NCBI GenBank assembly: GCA_035700805.1 | Contig: DASSOG010000026.1 | Coordinates: forward strand, 57,051-121,050 | Reading direction: 5' to 3' | Source: JAGWRI01 sp035700805 | GTDB taxonomy: Bacteria > Gemmatimonadota > Gemmatimonadetes > Gemmatimonadales > Gemmatimonadaceae | DNA length: 64,000 nucleotides | Shown: piece by piece, positions 32,957 to 42,177 of the stretch | Numbering within the stretch: the first letter of the stretch is position 1 | How the letters are laid out: every line of letters starts with the position of its first letter | The notes under the pieces: model-generated | Told to the model about the DNA's origin: nothing | The model's database searches: none | The model's input: the letters and a program-made list of their open reading frames with translations, nothing else | Translations under genes and position numbers: made by a program

Positions 32957-35900
32957 ATGATCATTTCCGATTTCGCCATCAAGCGCCCGCTCATCACCGT
33001 CGTCACGATGGTGGCGATCGCGGTGTTCGGGCTGTTCGCGTTGTTCAGCCTGAAGACCGACGAGTTCCCGGACGTGGCGCCGCCCTTTGTGTCGGTAGGA
33101 ATCCCGTATCCCGGCGCCTCTCCCGACGTGGTGGAGAAGGAAGTCCTCAAGCCGGTGGAAGACCAGATCTCGGCCATCAATGGCGTGAAGCAGGTACAGG
33201 GATACGCGTATGACGGCTTTGCCCAGGTGGTCATCGAGTTCTATTTTGGCAAGGAACTGAACGTCGCCACGCAGGAAGTGCGCGACGCCATTTCGGGGAT
33301 CCGATCGGACCTGCCGGACGAGATGAAGGAGCCGGTGATCAAGAAGCTGAACGACACCGACCGCCCCATCGTCTCGCTGGCCCTGTCGTCCAGCGTGCTC
33401 TCCCCGGCCGAGCTGACGCGCCTGGCCGATCCCGACATCACGCGGCAGCTGCGGTCCATCCCGGGGGTCGCCGAGGTGGATGTATTTGGGAATGTGGATC
33501 GTCAACTCACCGTCGAAGTGCGCCCGCGCGACCTGCAGGCCATGGGGGTGAGCGTCGCGCAGGTGGTGCAGGCCCTGCAGGCGCAGAGCCTGGCGGCCCC
33601 GGTGGGGCGGGTGATCGGGTCGCTGACCGAACGGTCCATCCGGCTGAAGGGGCGGATGGAGTCCCCGGCGGAGTTTGAGCAACTGGTGGTGGCCGAACGC
33701 AACGGTCGCGTGATCCGTCTGGGCGACGTGGCCAACGTCCGGGACGGCTCCGCCGAGCCGCGCACGCTGGCACTCTACGATGGCGCCGAAGCCGTGGGCC
33801 TCGACATCAAGAAGGCCAAGGGGTACAGCACCACCGCCGTGAGCGACCAGGTACGGGCGCGCGTGGCCGAGATCCAGAAGACGCTGCCGGAAGGCACCCA
33901 CATGGACCTCGTCAAGGATTCGGGTGTGCGCGTGACGGCCGCGGTGAGCAACGTGGAGGAGGCGCTGGTGCTGGGCGCCCTGCTCACGGTGCTGGTGGTA
34001 TTCCTGTTCCTGAATTCGTGGCGATCCACCGTCATCACCGGCCTGGCGCTGCCGGTCTCCGTGCTGGCGGCATTCATTGCCGTGCTCGTGATGGGCTTCA
34101 AGCTCGAGACCATGTCGCTGCTGGGGCTGTCGCTCGCCATCGGCATCCTGATTGACGACGCCATCGTAGTCCGCGAGAACATCGTGCGCCACGTGGAGAT
34201 GGGAAAGGATCACTACACGGCGGCCCACGACGGCACGGACGAGATCGGGCTGGCCGTGGCGGCCACCACGTTCTCCATCCTGGCTGTGTTCGTGCCCATT
34301 GGCTTCATGCCGGGCATCGGCGGCCAGTGGTTCAAGCCATTCGCGCTCACCATCGCCTGCGCGGTGGCGGTCTCGCTGTTCGTCTCGTTCTCGCTGGACC
34401 CGATGCTCTCGGCGTACTGGCCCGATCCGCACAAGCCGGACCATGAGCGGGCGTGGATTTCCAGGAAGCTCACGCGGTTCAACCACTGGTTCAACCACCA
34501 GGCCGAGAACTACAAGCTGGTGGTGGCGTGGGCGCTGGATCATCGCTGGGCCATGGTGACCATTGCCGCGGGGACCTTCTTCGCGGCGTTCCTGCTGCCC
34601 GGGCGCGGCCTGAGCGGTCTGGCCGCGGCCATGCTGGGCCTGGGCGTGGTGGTCTTTGCCCTGGTGAGCCGGCGCCTGCCCGTCGCGGCGCGCGTGATTG
34701 TGGGCCTGGCAGGCGTGGCCGGCTTCGTGGTGCTGCCGCACCTGGTACCGCCGGTGGCATCGGTGGGCGTCGGCTTCTTTCCGGAGGACGACCGCGGCGA
34801 ACTGACCGTGCACATCGAGACACCGCCGGGCTCGAACCTGCAATACACGCGGCTCAAGTCGGAAGAAACGGCCCGGTTCATCCGGGCGCACAAGGACCTG
34901 GTGCTCCACACGTACGCCACCCTCGGCGCCCAGGCCACCGGGGAAGTGGATGAGGGCGACATCTACGTGAAGATGGTGCCGCGTGAGGATCGCCCCGTGA
35001 GCGTGGAGCAGTTCGCGGCCATGCTGCGCGACGAGACGAAGCACGTGGCCGGCGTGACGCTGTCGGTGTTCACCAGTGACTTTGGCGGCGGGCGCAAGCA
35101 GTTGGCGTTGCAGGTGCGCGGCGACAACCTGGCGGCCATCAACGTCGCGGCCGACACCATAGCAAAAATCGTACGACAGGTGCCGGGCGCCGTGGACGTG
35201 GATCTCTCGACCAAGGGACTCAAGCCGGAGCTGAACATCGAGCTCAACCGCGGCATCGCGGGAGCCCTGGGCATCACCGTGGGCCAGGTGGCCCAATCGC
35301 TGCGGCCGGCGTTTGCCGGGCTCAAGGCGGGCACCTGGATTGACCCCAGCGGGGAACCGCGGGACGTGGAAGTACGCCTCACGCCCGAAGCACGTCGCCG
35401 CGCGGCCGATCTGCAGCAACTGCCCCTCGTGGTGCCCGGGCCCAACGGCCTGCCCATGACGCTGCCGCTGGGTCAGGTGGCCACCATCACCGACAGCGTG
35501 GGCCCGGCCATCATTGACCATCTGGATCGCGAGCAGGTGGTGAACGTGGAACTCAACACGTCCGGTCGCGCTTCGGGCGACGTGACGGCGGACATCCAGA
35601 GCCGCCTGGCCCACCTGCGGCTTCCACCGGGGGTGCGGCTGTCGTACGGCGGGGACGCGCAGAACCAGAATGAGGTGTTCGGACAGATCTTCACGGCGCT
35701 GGGCATCGCGGTGGGGCTCATGTACCTCATCCTCGTGGTGCAGTTCGGGTCGTTCCTGGATCCACTGGCCATCATGGTGTCGCTGCCGTTGTCGCTCATC
35801 GGGGTGATGCTCGCGCTGGCGATCACGCACAACACCGTGAACATCATGTCGCTCATCGGGATCATGCTCCTGATGGGCATCGTCGCCAAGAACGCCATCC

Positions 35901-36268
35901 TGCTCATCGACTTTGCCAAGTGGTCGCGCGAGGAGCAGGGCACGCCGCTGCGCCAGGCGCTCATTGAAGCGGGGGCCATCCGGTTGCGTCCCATCCTGAT
36001 GACCACCTTCGCGCTCATCGCGGGCATGATCCCGGTGGCGCTGGGGCGCGGCGAGGGCGCGCAGTTCCGCGCCCCGCTGGGCGTGGCGGTGATCGGGGGC
36101 GTCATCACCTCCACGCTGCTGACCCTGCTCGTGATCCCGACGTTCTACGAGATCCTGGACGGGTTGCGGGGCGGGGTGGCGCGGAAGTTCGGGTTCCACC
36201 CGCCGCACACGGCGGAACACGCCGTACCCGCGGTCGCCGCGGGACAGGCAGCCATGGGAGACGATTGA
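32957..36268 (+). CDS. RND efflux permease with extra hydrophobic insert (second system)
   Basis: A 1103-residue HAE1-type proton antiporter. The TM1 start is MIISDFAIKRPLITVVTMV. TM4 has the relay Asp pair (ILIDDAIVVRENI) and TM10 the Lys (GIVAKNAILLIDFA). Porter and docking domains are complete. Unusual: where a single TM7 normally precedes the FFPEDDRGE strand, residues 531-606 hold about 45 extra residues with two more hydrophobic stretches (LSGLAAAMLGLGVVVFALV and VIVGLAGVAGFVVLPHLV). This would alter the helix count before the second periplasmic domain. Last gene of the TetR-led operon. Confidence 0.94.
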   Translation: MIISDFAIKRPLITVVTMVAIAVFGLFALFSLKTDEFPDVAPPFVSVGIPYPGASPDVVEKEVLKPVEDQISAINGVKQVQGYAYDGFAQVVIEFYFGKELNVATQEVRDAISGIRSDLPDEMKEPVIKKLNDTDRPIVSLALSSSVLSPAELTRLADPDITRQLRSIPGVAEVDVFGNVDRQLTVEVRPRDLQAMGVSVAQVVQALQAQSLAAPVGRVIGSLTERSIRLKGRMESPAEFEQLVVAERNGRVIRLGDVANVRDGSAEPRTLALYDGAEAVGLDIKKAKGYSTTAVSDQVRARVAEIQKTLPEGTHMDLVKDSGVRVTAAVSNVEEALVLGALLTVLVVFLFLNSWRSTVITGLALPVSVLAAFIAVLVMGFKLETMSLLGLSLAIGILIDDAIVVRENIVRHVEMGKDHYTAAHDGTDEIGLAVAATTFSILAVFVPIGFMPGIGGQWFKPFALTIACAVAVSLFVSFSLDPMLSAYWPDPHKPDHERAWISRKLTRFNHWFNHQAENYKLVVAWALDHRWAMVTIAAGTFFAAFLLPGRGLSGLAAAMLGLGVVVFALVSRRLPVAARVIVGLAGVAGFVVLPHLVPPVASVGVGFFPEDDRGELTVHIETPPGSNLQYTRLKSEETARFIRAHKDLVLHTYATLGAQATGEVDEGDIYVKMVPREDRPVSVEQFAAMLRDETKHVAGVTLSVFTSDFGGGRKQLALQVRGDNLAAINVAADTIAKIVRQVPGAVDVDLSTKGLKPELNIELNRGIAGALGITVGQVAQSLRPAFAGLKAGTWIDPSGEPRDVEVRLTPEARRRAADLQQLPLVVPGPNGLPMTLPLGQVATITDSVGPAIIDHLDREQVVNVELNTSGRASGDVTADIQSRLAHLRLPPGVRLSYGGDAQNQNEVFGQIFTALGIAVGLMYLILVVQFGSFLDPLAIMVSLPLSLIGVMLALAITHNTVNIMSLIGIMLLMGIVAKNAILLIDFAKWSREEQGTPLRQALIEAGAIRLRPILMTTFALIAGMIPVALGRGEGAQFRAPLGVAVIGGVITSTLLTLLVIPTFYEILDGLRGGVARKFGFHPPHTAEHAVPAVAAGQAAMGDD

Positions 36269-36326
36269 TCCAGCCGGGCCGAGATCGCGGTCCTTCGCGC
36301 GTGCCAACGCCGGGTCCCGACGGCTA

Positions 36327-36332
36327 GATTGG
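36327..36332 (+). promoter_or_regulatory. Candidate -10 element before the DedA gene
   Basis: TAGATT inside the 92-bp gap after the RND permease, about 28 bases before the TTG start of the DedA gene. No good -35 is visible at 16-18 bases upstream. Weak. Confidence 0.2.
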
Positions 36333-36360
36333 AGGTCCGGCGGGCTGACCGTCGGGCCCC

Positions 36361-37014
36361 TTGTCACCCCACCTCAGGCGGAGCATCGCCATTTACCCCG
36401 TTCTGCTGCAGGCACTGGCACACCTGAGTGGTTCGTCCACCCACCTGGAACGACTGTGGGCGTACATCACGCTGGGGGCCACCGCCATCGTCACCGAGGA
36501 AACCTCGCCGATGATCGGCGGGCTCGCCGCGCACAACCAGGACCTGCACTTTGCGCTGGTGGTGTTCTGGGTGGCCGGCGGCGTCTGGGCCAGCGACGCG
36601 CTGCTGTATTACCTGGGCCGCTGGCGTGGCCGCTGGGTGCGCGATCGCTGGCCTGCGCTGCGCCGCGTGATGCTGCGGGCGCTGCGCATCGTGCGGCGGC
36701 ACCCGTGGCGCGCTTCCGTAGCCGTCCGCTGGGCGTACGGTGTGCGCTTTCCGCTGCCCATCGCGTGCGGGGCCGCGCGGCTGCCGGTTGCCATCTACCT
36801 GATTGGCAGCGGGATCAGTTCGTTTGTCTGGGCGCTGGTGTTCACGAGCGTGGGATGGGGGGTGGGCCGCACCACCCGCGCACTCGGCTGGCACCCGCGC
36901 AAATATGAGATTACCATGATGGTCGTGGTGGTGGTGTTGTGTTTTGTCATCTACTTCATCTCTCGACGCCGCCACATGGATGAGAAGACCGTGAAGGTGC
37001 TGGAAGCCGACTGA
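36361..37014 (+). CDS. DedA/VTT-domain membrane protein
   Basis: A 217-residue inner-membrane protein of the DedA (SNARE-associated, VTT) family, whose members act as lipid flippases or proton-coupled transporters. Seen: re-entrant region with EETSPMIGGLAAHN, then the family's later motif in variant form (RWAYGVRFPLPIACGAARLP) with conserved Arg, and TM helices near 60, 130-160 and 180-200. The predicted start is TTG; no ATG or good ribosome site exists nearby, so the N-terminus is uncertain. The acidic motif is less complete than in E. coli YqjA/YghB. Confidence 0.75.
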   Translation: MSPHLRRSIAIYPVLLQALAHLSGSSTHLERLWAYITLGATAIVTEETSPMIGGLAAHNQDLHFALVVFWVAGGVWASDALLYYLGRWRGRWVRDRWPALRRVMLRALRIVRRHPWRASVAVRWAYGVRFPLPIACGAARLPVAIYLIGSGISSFVWALVFTSVGWGVGRTTRALGWHPRKYEITMMVVVVVLCFVIYFISRRRHMDEKTVKVLEAD

Positions 37015-37055
37015 CCTCGCACGCCCGCTGGCCCCCTATCCCCCCGGAGGGCTCC

Positions 37056-38321
37056 ATGTCAAACCAGCTACACGATGCCGTCCCCCTCGCGCAACTGCGC
37101 GAGGCCGTGGCGCGCGGCATCATCACCACCAACCAGCTCGCCGCCCTCCAGGAGCTCAACGCGACCGGGGCGCCGACCGCCGAAGCACAGCGCGGGCTCA
37201 ACGCCGTGACGGTGGCCTACGGCCTGGGCGCGGCTGCCGTGCTCATCGCCCTCGGCTGGTTCATCGTGGATCGGTGGGAGGCGCTGGGGCCCGGCGGCAT
37301 CCTCGTGGTATCGCTGGTGTACGCGCTGCTCTTTGCGCTCACCTCGCGCGTGGTCGGGCGGCTGGGGTTCCGGACGGCCGCTGCGATTGCCGCGCTGCTC
37401 GCCGTGTCGATGGCTCCGGTGGTGATCTGGGGTCTGCTGAATGTCCTGGGGTGGTGGTACCAGCTCCCCCCGACGCTGAGCCCCCAGTACGCCGAGGAGT
37501 TCGACGTGCTGTACCGGCTGCGCTGGCTGCCCATTACACTCGGCACGGCGCTGGCCGCGCTGGTCACGCTGCGGCGCGTTCACTTCGGGCTGCTGGCCCT
37601 GCCCGCGGCCATGACCGTGCCGGTTGTCGTGAACGACATCCTGCCCTTGCTGCTCCCGTGGGAGGCCGTGTCCGAGATGGGAGGGTGGGGCGCGTTCGTG
37701 GCAGGCATCGTGCTCATCACCACCGGCTATGTAGTGGAACGCCGTTCGCACGATGATGAGGACTACGCGCGCTGGATATATCTCACGGGGCTGGTCACGC
37801 TCGCCGCCGGCGTGCTCATGGTGTGGAACTGGTCGGGGGCGCTGCGACATGGGCTGCCCGTGCTGGCCGTGGCGCTGTTCACGCTCTCGCTCTTCCTGCG
37901 GCGCCCGATGTTCGCGGTGTTCGGCTCCATCGGGCTCGTGGCGTACCTGGGGTACCTCGCGTTCGATGTCTTTCGCGAGGCGCTGAGCTTCCCCATCGTC
38001 CTGGCCAGCTTTGGCATCGCGGTCATCGTGCTGACCGTATGGGTGCAGCGACGCTATCCCGCGCTGGCCCGGCAGGTGGAGGAGCAGCGGCGCGGGCAGC
38101 GCTCAGTGCCAAACGCCGTGATGGTGTTTGGCGGCGCTGTCGTGATCGCCGTGGGGCTGGCGGCATCGCGCATTCCGGCGGCGCGTGAACAATACGCTGA
38201 CCGGTGGGTCAGTCAGCGCCGGGCGGCGCTCCGCGCGCAGGCGGCGCAGCGGCGCCAGAAGACCGATTCCGCGAAGTTGGGCGTTCCCGCTCCGGGCAAG
38301 GCGCCGCCAGCTCGGCGTTGA
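37056..38321 (+). CDS. Polytopic membrane protein, DUF2157-like
   Basis: A 421-residue protein with a cytoplasmic N-terminal 50-residue helix pair (LREAVARGIITTNQLAALQ), then about ten TM helices and a basic, Ala/Arg-rich C-terminus (residues 375-421). The N-terminal helical module followed by multiple TMs matches DUF2157-type proteins of unknown function. A strong Shine-Dalgarno sequence (GGAGG) lies about 7 bases before the ATG. 41 bp downstream of the DedA gene on the same strand, so probably one transcript. No enzymatic motif is visible. Confidence 0.7.
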   Translation: MSNQLHDAVPLAQLREAVARGIITTNQLAALQELNATGAPTAEAQRGLNAVTVAYGLGAAAVLIALGWFIVDRWEALGPGGILVVSLVYALLFALTSRVVGRLGFRTAAAIAALLAVSMAPVVIWGLLNVLGWWYQLPPTLSPQYAEEFDVLYRLRWLPITLGTALAALVTLRRVHFGLLALPAAMTVPVVVNDILPLLLPWEAVSEMGGWGAFVAGIVLITTGYVVERRSHDDEDYARWIYLTGLVTLAAGVLMVWNWSGALRHGLPVLAVALFTLSLFLRRPMFAVFGSIGLVAYLGYLAFDVFREALSFPIVLASFGIAVIVLTVWVQRRYPALARQVEEQRRGQRSVPNAVMVFGGAVVIAVGLAASRIPAAREQYADRWVSQRRAALRAQAAQRRQKTDSAKLGVPAPGKAPPARR

Positions 38322-38391
38322 GCCGGTGTGTCGGCCTGAAACACGCCCTCGTCCGCAGGCGTAGGTCGGCGGGAACCCCGAGCCCAACCCG

Positions 38392-40791
38392 ATGTTCGTA
38401 TTCGTCGCAGCCGCCGCAGTCGTCCTGTCCGCGCACGTGCAGGTCACGTCCGTCGCGGACACCACCACCGGCCAGCGATCGGTAAGCATTTCCATTGGCG
38501 ATCGCGACACCACCCGTCGTGAGCGAAGGGCCCCGCGGCGCATTCCGCTCACGCCGGAGCTCCTGCGCACGGCGTTCGACGACTCCACCGCGCGCGTCCT
38601 GCTGCACAAGGCCCGTCGGGCCCGCCTGCAGCAGGATTCCGCGCTCCAGTCCTACGACGCCACCGCCTACCAGCGCATTTCGGCGGGGCTGGGCATCGGG
38701 AAGTTCGGGGGTGACCGGCTGATGTTCCGGCGTGAGTCGGTGACACACGTGCGCTGGCAGGCCGGGGTCGGGGCGTGGGTGCGCCTGGAAGGGGCGCGCA
38801 CGGCGATCCCCATCGCGCCGCCCGATGCCGCCGACTCCGCCGACCACGACATGAATCTGGAAAGTGACATGGCGTCCGTCCCGTACTACCCGGGATACGA
38901 GTCGCTCTGGATCGGCGGCAGCTTTGCCAAGGCGCAGGTGGATGAGAATGACATCGTGCACCCGCTCGCGGAGGGCGCGGAGGCCTACTACACGTACGCC
39001 ACCGGCGACTCCGTGAGCTTCCACCTGCCGGGGGGCCACACCATCGAGCTGCGCGAGCTGAAGGTTCGGCCGCGACACCCGAAGTGGAATGTGCTGGTGG
39101 GCTCGCTCTGGTTTGACATTTCCACGGGCCAGCTCGTGCGCGCGGCGTTCCGCATGTCCATTCCCATGGACCTCTGGGCCATGGCCGATGAAGATGCCAA
39201 GGCCGACACGACGGGGGGCGACGACGTGCCGGCGTTCGTGAAGGGGCTCATCTCACCCATGAAGGCCGAGATGACGGCCGTGGCCATCGAGTACGGACTC
39301 TACAACGGTCGCTTCTGGCTGCCGCGGCTGCAGAGTGCCCAGGGCGAGGCGCAGGTGAGCTTCGTGCACGTGCCGGTCAAGTTCGAGCAGTCGTACACAT
39401 ATGCCTCGGTGAACGCCCTCGACTCCCTGCCCACCATCGCCCTGCGCTATCCGGAGATTCCGGATTCCGTATCAGAGGCGGGGCGGGACAGCATCTTCGA
39501 GCAACGCCGCAAGGCCGAAAAGGCGGCGCGGGATTCCGTGGACAAGGGGCTGAAGCCCAAGCCCGTGGCGCAGTGCGACACGTCGAGCGTGGTGACCTCC
39601 ACCGGCCGACGGTCGGACCGCATCAGCCTCGGGGGGCAGGTCACCTCCAGGAGCCTGCGCGTGGCGTACGTCGTGCCGTGCGACCAGTCCAGCCTGGCCA
39701 GTTCGCCGCTGCTGCCCGGCTCCATCTACGATTCCGGTGACCAGCTCTTCGGGTCCGCGGAACGTGACGCGCTCATCGCGCAGGCCCTGTCGCTGGGCGC
39801 GCAGCCGCAGTTTGCGCCGGCCAGGCCCACGTGGCACACCGGGCTCGACCTGATGCGCTTCAATCGCATCGAGGGCTTCTCGGCGGGCGTCCGCGTGGAC
39901 GAGCAGTTTGGCGCCGGCTATGCCGCATCGCTCATTACGCGGCTGGGCTACGCGGACCTGGAGCCGAACGTCGAGTTGAACGTGAACCGGAGCAACGGAG
40001 TGCGGACCGTTGGCCTAACCGGCTACAACCGGCTGGTGCCGGTGGGTCACTGGGGCGACCCGTTGAGCTTTGGCAGTTCGGTATCCGCGCTGCTGTTCGG
40101 ACGCGATGACGGCTTCTACTACCGCGCGTCGGGCGCGGAGCTTACGGGCCGGAACACCCGCGGCCGCGACTACGACTGGCGGCTCTTCGCGGAACAGGAG
40201 CGGACGGCGGCGGTGGAGAACACCTGGTCGCTGGGCGCGCCGTTCATCCCCAATATCGTGGCGCGGCGCGGCAACTACTATGGCGGCGCGTTCAACCTGC
40301 GCGGGCGGCATGGCCAGGATCCGGACGGATTCCGTGTCCAGTCCGAACTGCGTCTTGAGGCGGCCACCGGCGACTCCACCTACGGTCGGGGCGCGCTCGA
40401 GCTGGATTTTTCGCAGGGGCTCGGCCCGGTGGCCGCGGGGCTCACGCTGTCTGGCGGTACCTCCGCGGGCAGCCTTCCGGCCCAGCGCATGTGGTACCTG
40501 GGGGATCCGTACACCATCCGTGGTCAGTCGCCCGACACGCTGCAGCGCGGCAATGCATACTGGTTCACGCGGTTCGAGGTGGGATCCACCCGGCGCGCAT
40601 TCCGCCCGGTGATCTTCGGCGACCTGGGCTGGACGGGTGACCGCACGAGAATGGATGAGGTGGGGCGGCCCATGAGCGGCGTGGGGCTGGGGTTCAGCAT
40701 GCTCGATGGACTCCTGCGGCTCGATGCGGCGCGCGGCCTGTTTCCCCGGCGCCAGTGGCGAGTGGACATGTACCTGACCACGAGATTCTGA
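38392..40791 (+). CDS. Large outer-membrane beta-barrel protein of unknown role
   Basis: A 799-residue exported protein (N-terminal hydrophobic MFVFVAAAAVVLSAHVQ). The first 400 residues are a soluble periplasmic region. The last 350 have alternating strand patterns and end in a terminal Phe (YLTTRF) like BAM-folded barrels. The LGDPYTIRGQSPDTLQRGNAYW part and the FRPVIFGDLGWTGD segment resemble the C-terminal barrel of Omp85/ShlB (surface antigen) proteins, but no POTRA domains are recognised. A carboxypeptidase-regulatory-like or DUF5686-type relation is possible. Function unknown. Confidence 0.7.
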   Translation: MFVFVAAAAVVLSAHVQVTSVADTTTGQRSVSISIGDRDTTRRERRAPRRIPLTPELLRTAFDDSTARVLLHKARRARLQQDSALQSYDATAYQRISAGLGIGKFGGDRLMFRRESVTHVRWQAGVGAWVRLEGARTAIPIAPPDAADSADHDMNLESDMASVPYYPGYESLWIGGSFAKAQVDENDIVHPLAEGAEAYYTYATGDSVSFHLPGGHTIELRELKVRPRHPKWNVLVGSLWFDISTGQLVRAAFRMSIPMDLWAMADEDAKADTTGGDDVPAFVKGLISPMKAEMTAVAIEYGLYNGRFWLPRLQSAQGEAQVSFVHVPVKFEQSYTYASVNALDSLPTIALRYPEIPDSVSEAGRDSIFEQRRKAEKAARDSVDKGLKPKPVAQCDTSSVVTSTGRRSDRISLGGQVTSRSLRVAYVVPCDQSSLASSPLLPGSIYDSGDQLFGSAERDALIAQALSLGAQPQFAPARPTWHTGLDLMRFNRIEGFSAGVRVDEQFGAGYAASLITRLGYADLEPNVELNVNRSNGVRTVGLTGYNRLVPVGHWGDPLSFGSSVSALLFGRDDGFYYRASGAELTGRNTRGRDYDWRLFAEQERTAAVENTWSLGAPFIPNIVARRGNYYGGAFNLRGRHGQDPDGFRVQSELRLEAATGDSTYGRGALELDFSQGLGPVAAGLTLSGGTSAGSLPAQRMWYLGDPYTIRGQSPDTLQRGNAYWFTRFEVGSTRRAFRPVIFGDLGWTGDRTRMDEVGRPMSGVGLGFSMLDGLLRLDAARGLFPRRQWRVDMYLTTRF

Positions 40792-40856
40792 GAACTGGTG
40801 ATTGCCACCGGGACCCCAACGGCCCAGAATTAGGGGTTGATCAAGTTGTCAGATGA

Positions 40857-40904
40857 CCGAGGTCCCCTCGGCTCCCCAGGTGGGAGCCGGGTTGCGGGCC
40901 GACG
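40857..40904 (+). promoter_or_regulatory. Three consecutive stem-loops upstream of the GGDEF gene
   Basis: CCGAGG/CCTCGG (40857-40871, 3-base loop), GGCTCCC/GGGAGCC (40870-40888, 5-base loop; shares two bases with the first, so they would alternate) and GGGCCG/CGGCCC (about 40896-40911). They may end the upstream barrel transcript or form a structured leader. No match to a c-di-GMP riboswitch core is seen. Confidence 0.35.
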
Positions 40905-40928
40905 CCGGCCCCTCGCCCCTTCTGCATC

Positions 40929-42173
40929 GTGAGCCCCGAACCGCCCAATCGCGCACATCTGGATGCCGACACCCTGGTCTGGCAGGGCAGGATCCGCCTT
41001 GCCGTAGCAGCGGTGGTGGGTGTTGCCGCATATATCCTGGTGCAGGTGGGCGGCGATGTGCGCCCCCTGTGGCCCGTAGTGCTGGCCCTGATCGCATACG
41101 TGCTGGTGATGGGCGCCGTGACGGTGGTGGCCGCCGTGCGCGGCCAGATTGGCGCGTGGGGGGTGACGGTCACCGTGCTGGCCGATGTTGCCTACCTGTT
41201 TGCCGTCACCATCCTGGCCTCGTCGCCGGCGTACCTCGGACGCGTACTCATCCTGTCGTTCGTGGTCCTGCACCTCACCGACCTGTACTTCGGGCGTACG
41301 CAGGCGCTCGTGGTGCTGGTGTCGGTGGTGCTCGGCTACCTGGTCACCGTGTCGTACGCCATCAACCATCAGGCGGCCCTTACCTGGGCGGAGGAGCTCT
41401 GGTCGGTGGCGGCGTTCGCGCTGGTGGGGGCCACGTACTTCATGGTTTACGGAAGCTGGCATCGGCGGCTGGCGTACATTGCGCGGCTGCTGGACCGTGC
41501 CGAGGAGGGGGAGTTTGCCGCGCCGTACGACCTGGAGTCCGATGCCCACCCGGATGCCGTCACCATGGTGGGTATCGCCTACAACCGCGTGCGTGAGCAG
41601 ATCTCCAGCATGGTGCTCACCGACCCGCTCACCGGGTGCGTCAACCGGCGCGGGTTTGACCAGGAGCTGGCGCGTGAACTGGCGCGCGCCACGCGCGCCG
41701 GCAGCGAGTTCTCCCTGCTGGCGCTGGACCTGGATTACTTCAAGACTATCAACGACACACGCGGGCACATCGCGGGCGACGCCGTGCTGCGCGAGATTGG
41801 CGCGCTCCTCAAGCAGCTGCGGCGCACGGGCGACGTGGTGGCACGCACCGGCGGCGAGGAGTTCGCCATCATCCTGCCGGACACCTCGCCGAGTGGAGCG
41901 CACCAGGTGGCTACGCGGCTGGTGGAGGCGGTGCGCACAAACGCATTCCTGTCTGGTGAGAATCCGGTGCACGTGACCGTGAGCATTGGCGTGGTGTCCC
42001 GCACCGCTGACCTGCAGGGTGACGTGGTGGAAGAAATCAAGCGCCGCGCTGACATCGCGTTATATGAGGCCAAGCGCAAGGGTCGCGACCGGGTGTGGGT
42101 GTGGACCGCGGCCCTGGCGAGCCACCGCCTGGGGGCACGAATCACCGACGCCCGTTGGATGCACTCACCCTGA
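40929..42173 (+). CDS. Membrane-bound diguanylate cyclase (GGDEF)
   Basis: A 414-residue enzyme making c-di-GMP from two GTP. The first 190 residues contain about six TM helices in MASE-like arrangement. A short linker (IARLLDRAEEGEFAAPYD) leads to the GGDEF domain from residue 230: start LTDPLTGCVNRRGFD, metal site LDLDYFKTINDTRGH, active loop GGEEF, and late SIGVVS and ALYEAKRKGRD. The product-inhibition site RTGD lies five residues before GGEEF, so feedback control is expected. Start codon GTG. Tag follows after 4 bp. The membrane domain's signal is unknown. Confidence 0.93.
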   Translation: MSPEPPNRAHLDADTLVWQGRIRLAVAAVVGVAAYILVQVGGDVRPLWPVVLALIAYVLVMGAVTVVAAVRGQIGAWGVTVTVLADVAYLFAVTILASSPAYLGRVLILSFVVLHLTDLYFGRTQALVVLVSVVLGYLVTVSYAINHQAALTWAEELWSVAAFALVGATYFMVYGSWHRRLAYIARLLDRAEEGEFAAPYDLESDAHPDAVTMVGIAYNRVREQISSMVLTDPLTGCVNRRGFDQELARELARATRAGSEFSLLALDLDYFKTINDTRGHIAGDAVLREIGALLKQLRRTGDVVARTGGEEFAIILPDTSPSGAHQVATRLVEAVRTNAFLSGENPVHVTVSIGVVSRTADLQGDVVEEIKRRADIALYEAKRKGRDRVWVWTAALASHRLGARITDARWMHSP

Positions 42174-42177
42174 GCCG

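Noticed and set aside
32810..36367. 1185-residue open frame opposite the second RND permease
   Set aside because: Composition is His/Arg/Gly-rich with no family features, as expected for the antisense of a high-GC gene; the sense frame is a clear RND pump with coupled neighbours.
40857..40928. c-di-GMP riboswitch before the GGDEF gene
   Set aside because: Stem-loops are present, but none of the conserved GEMM core bases could be recognised.
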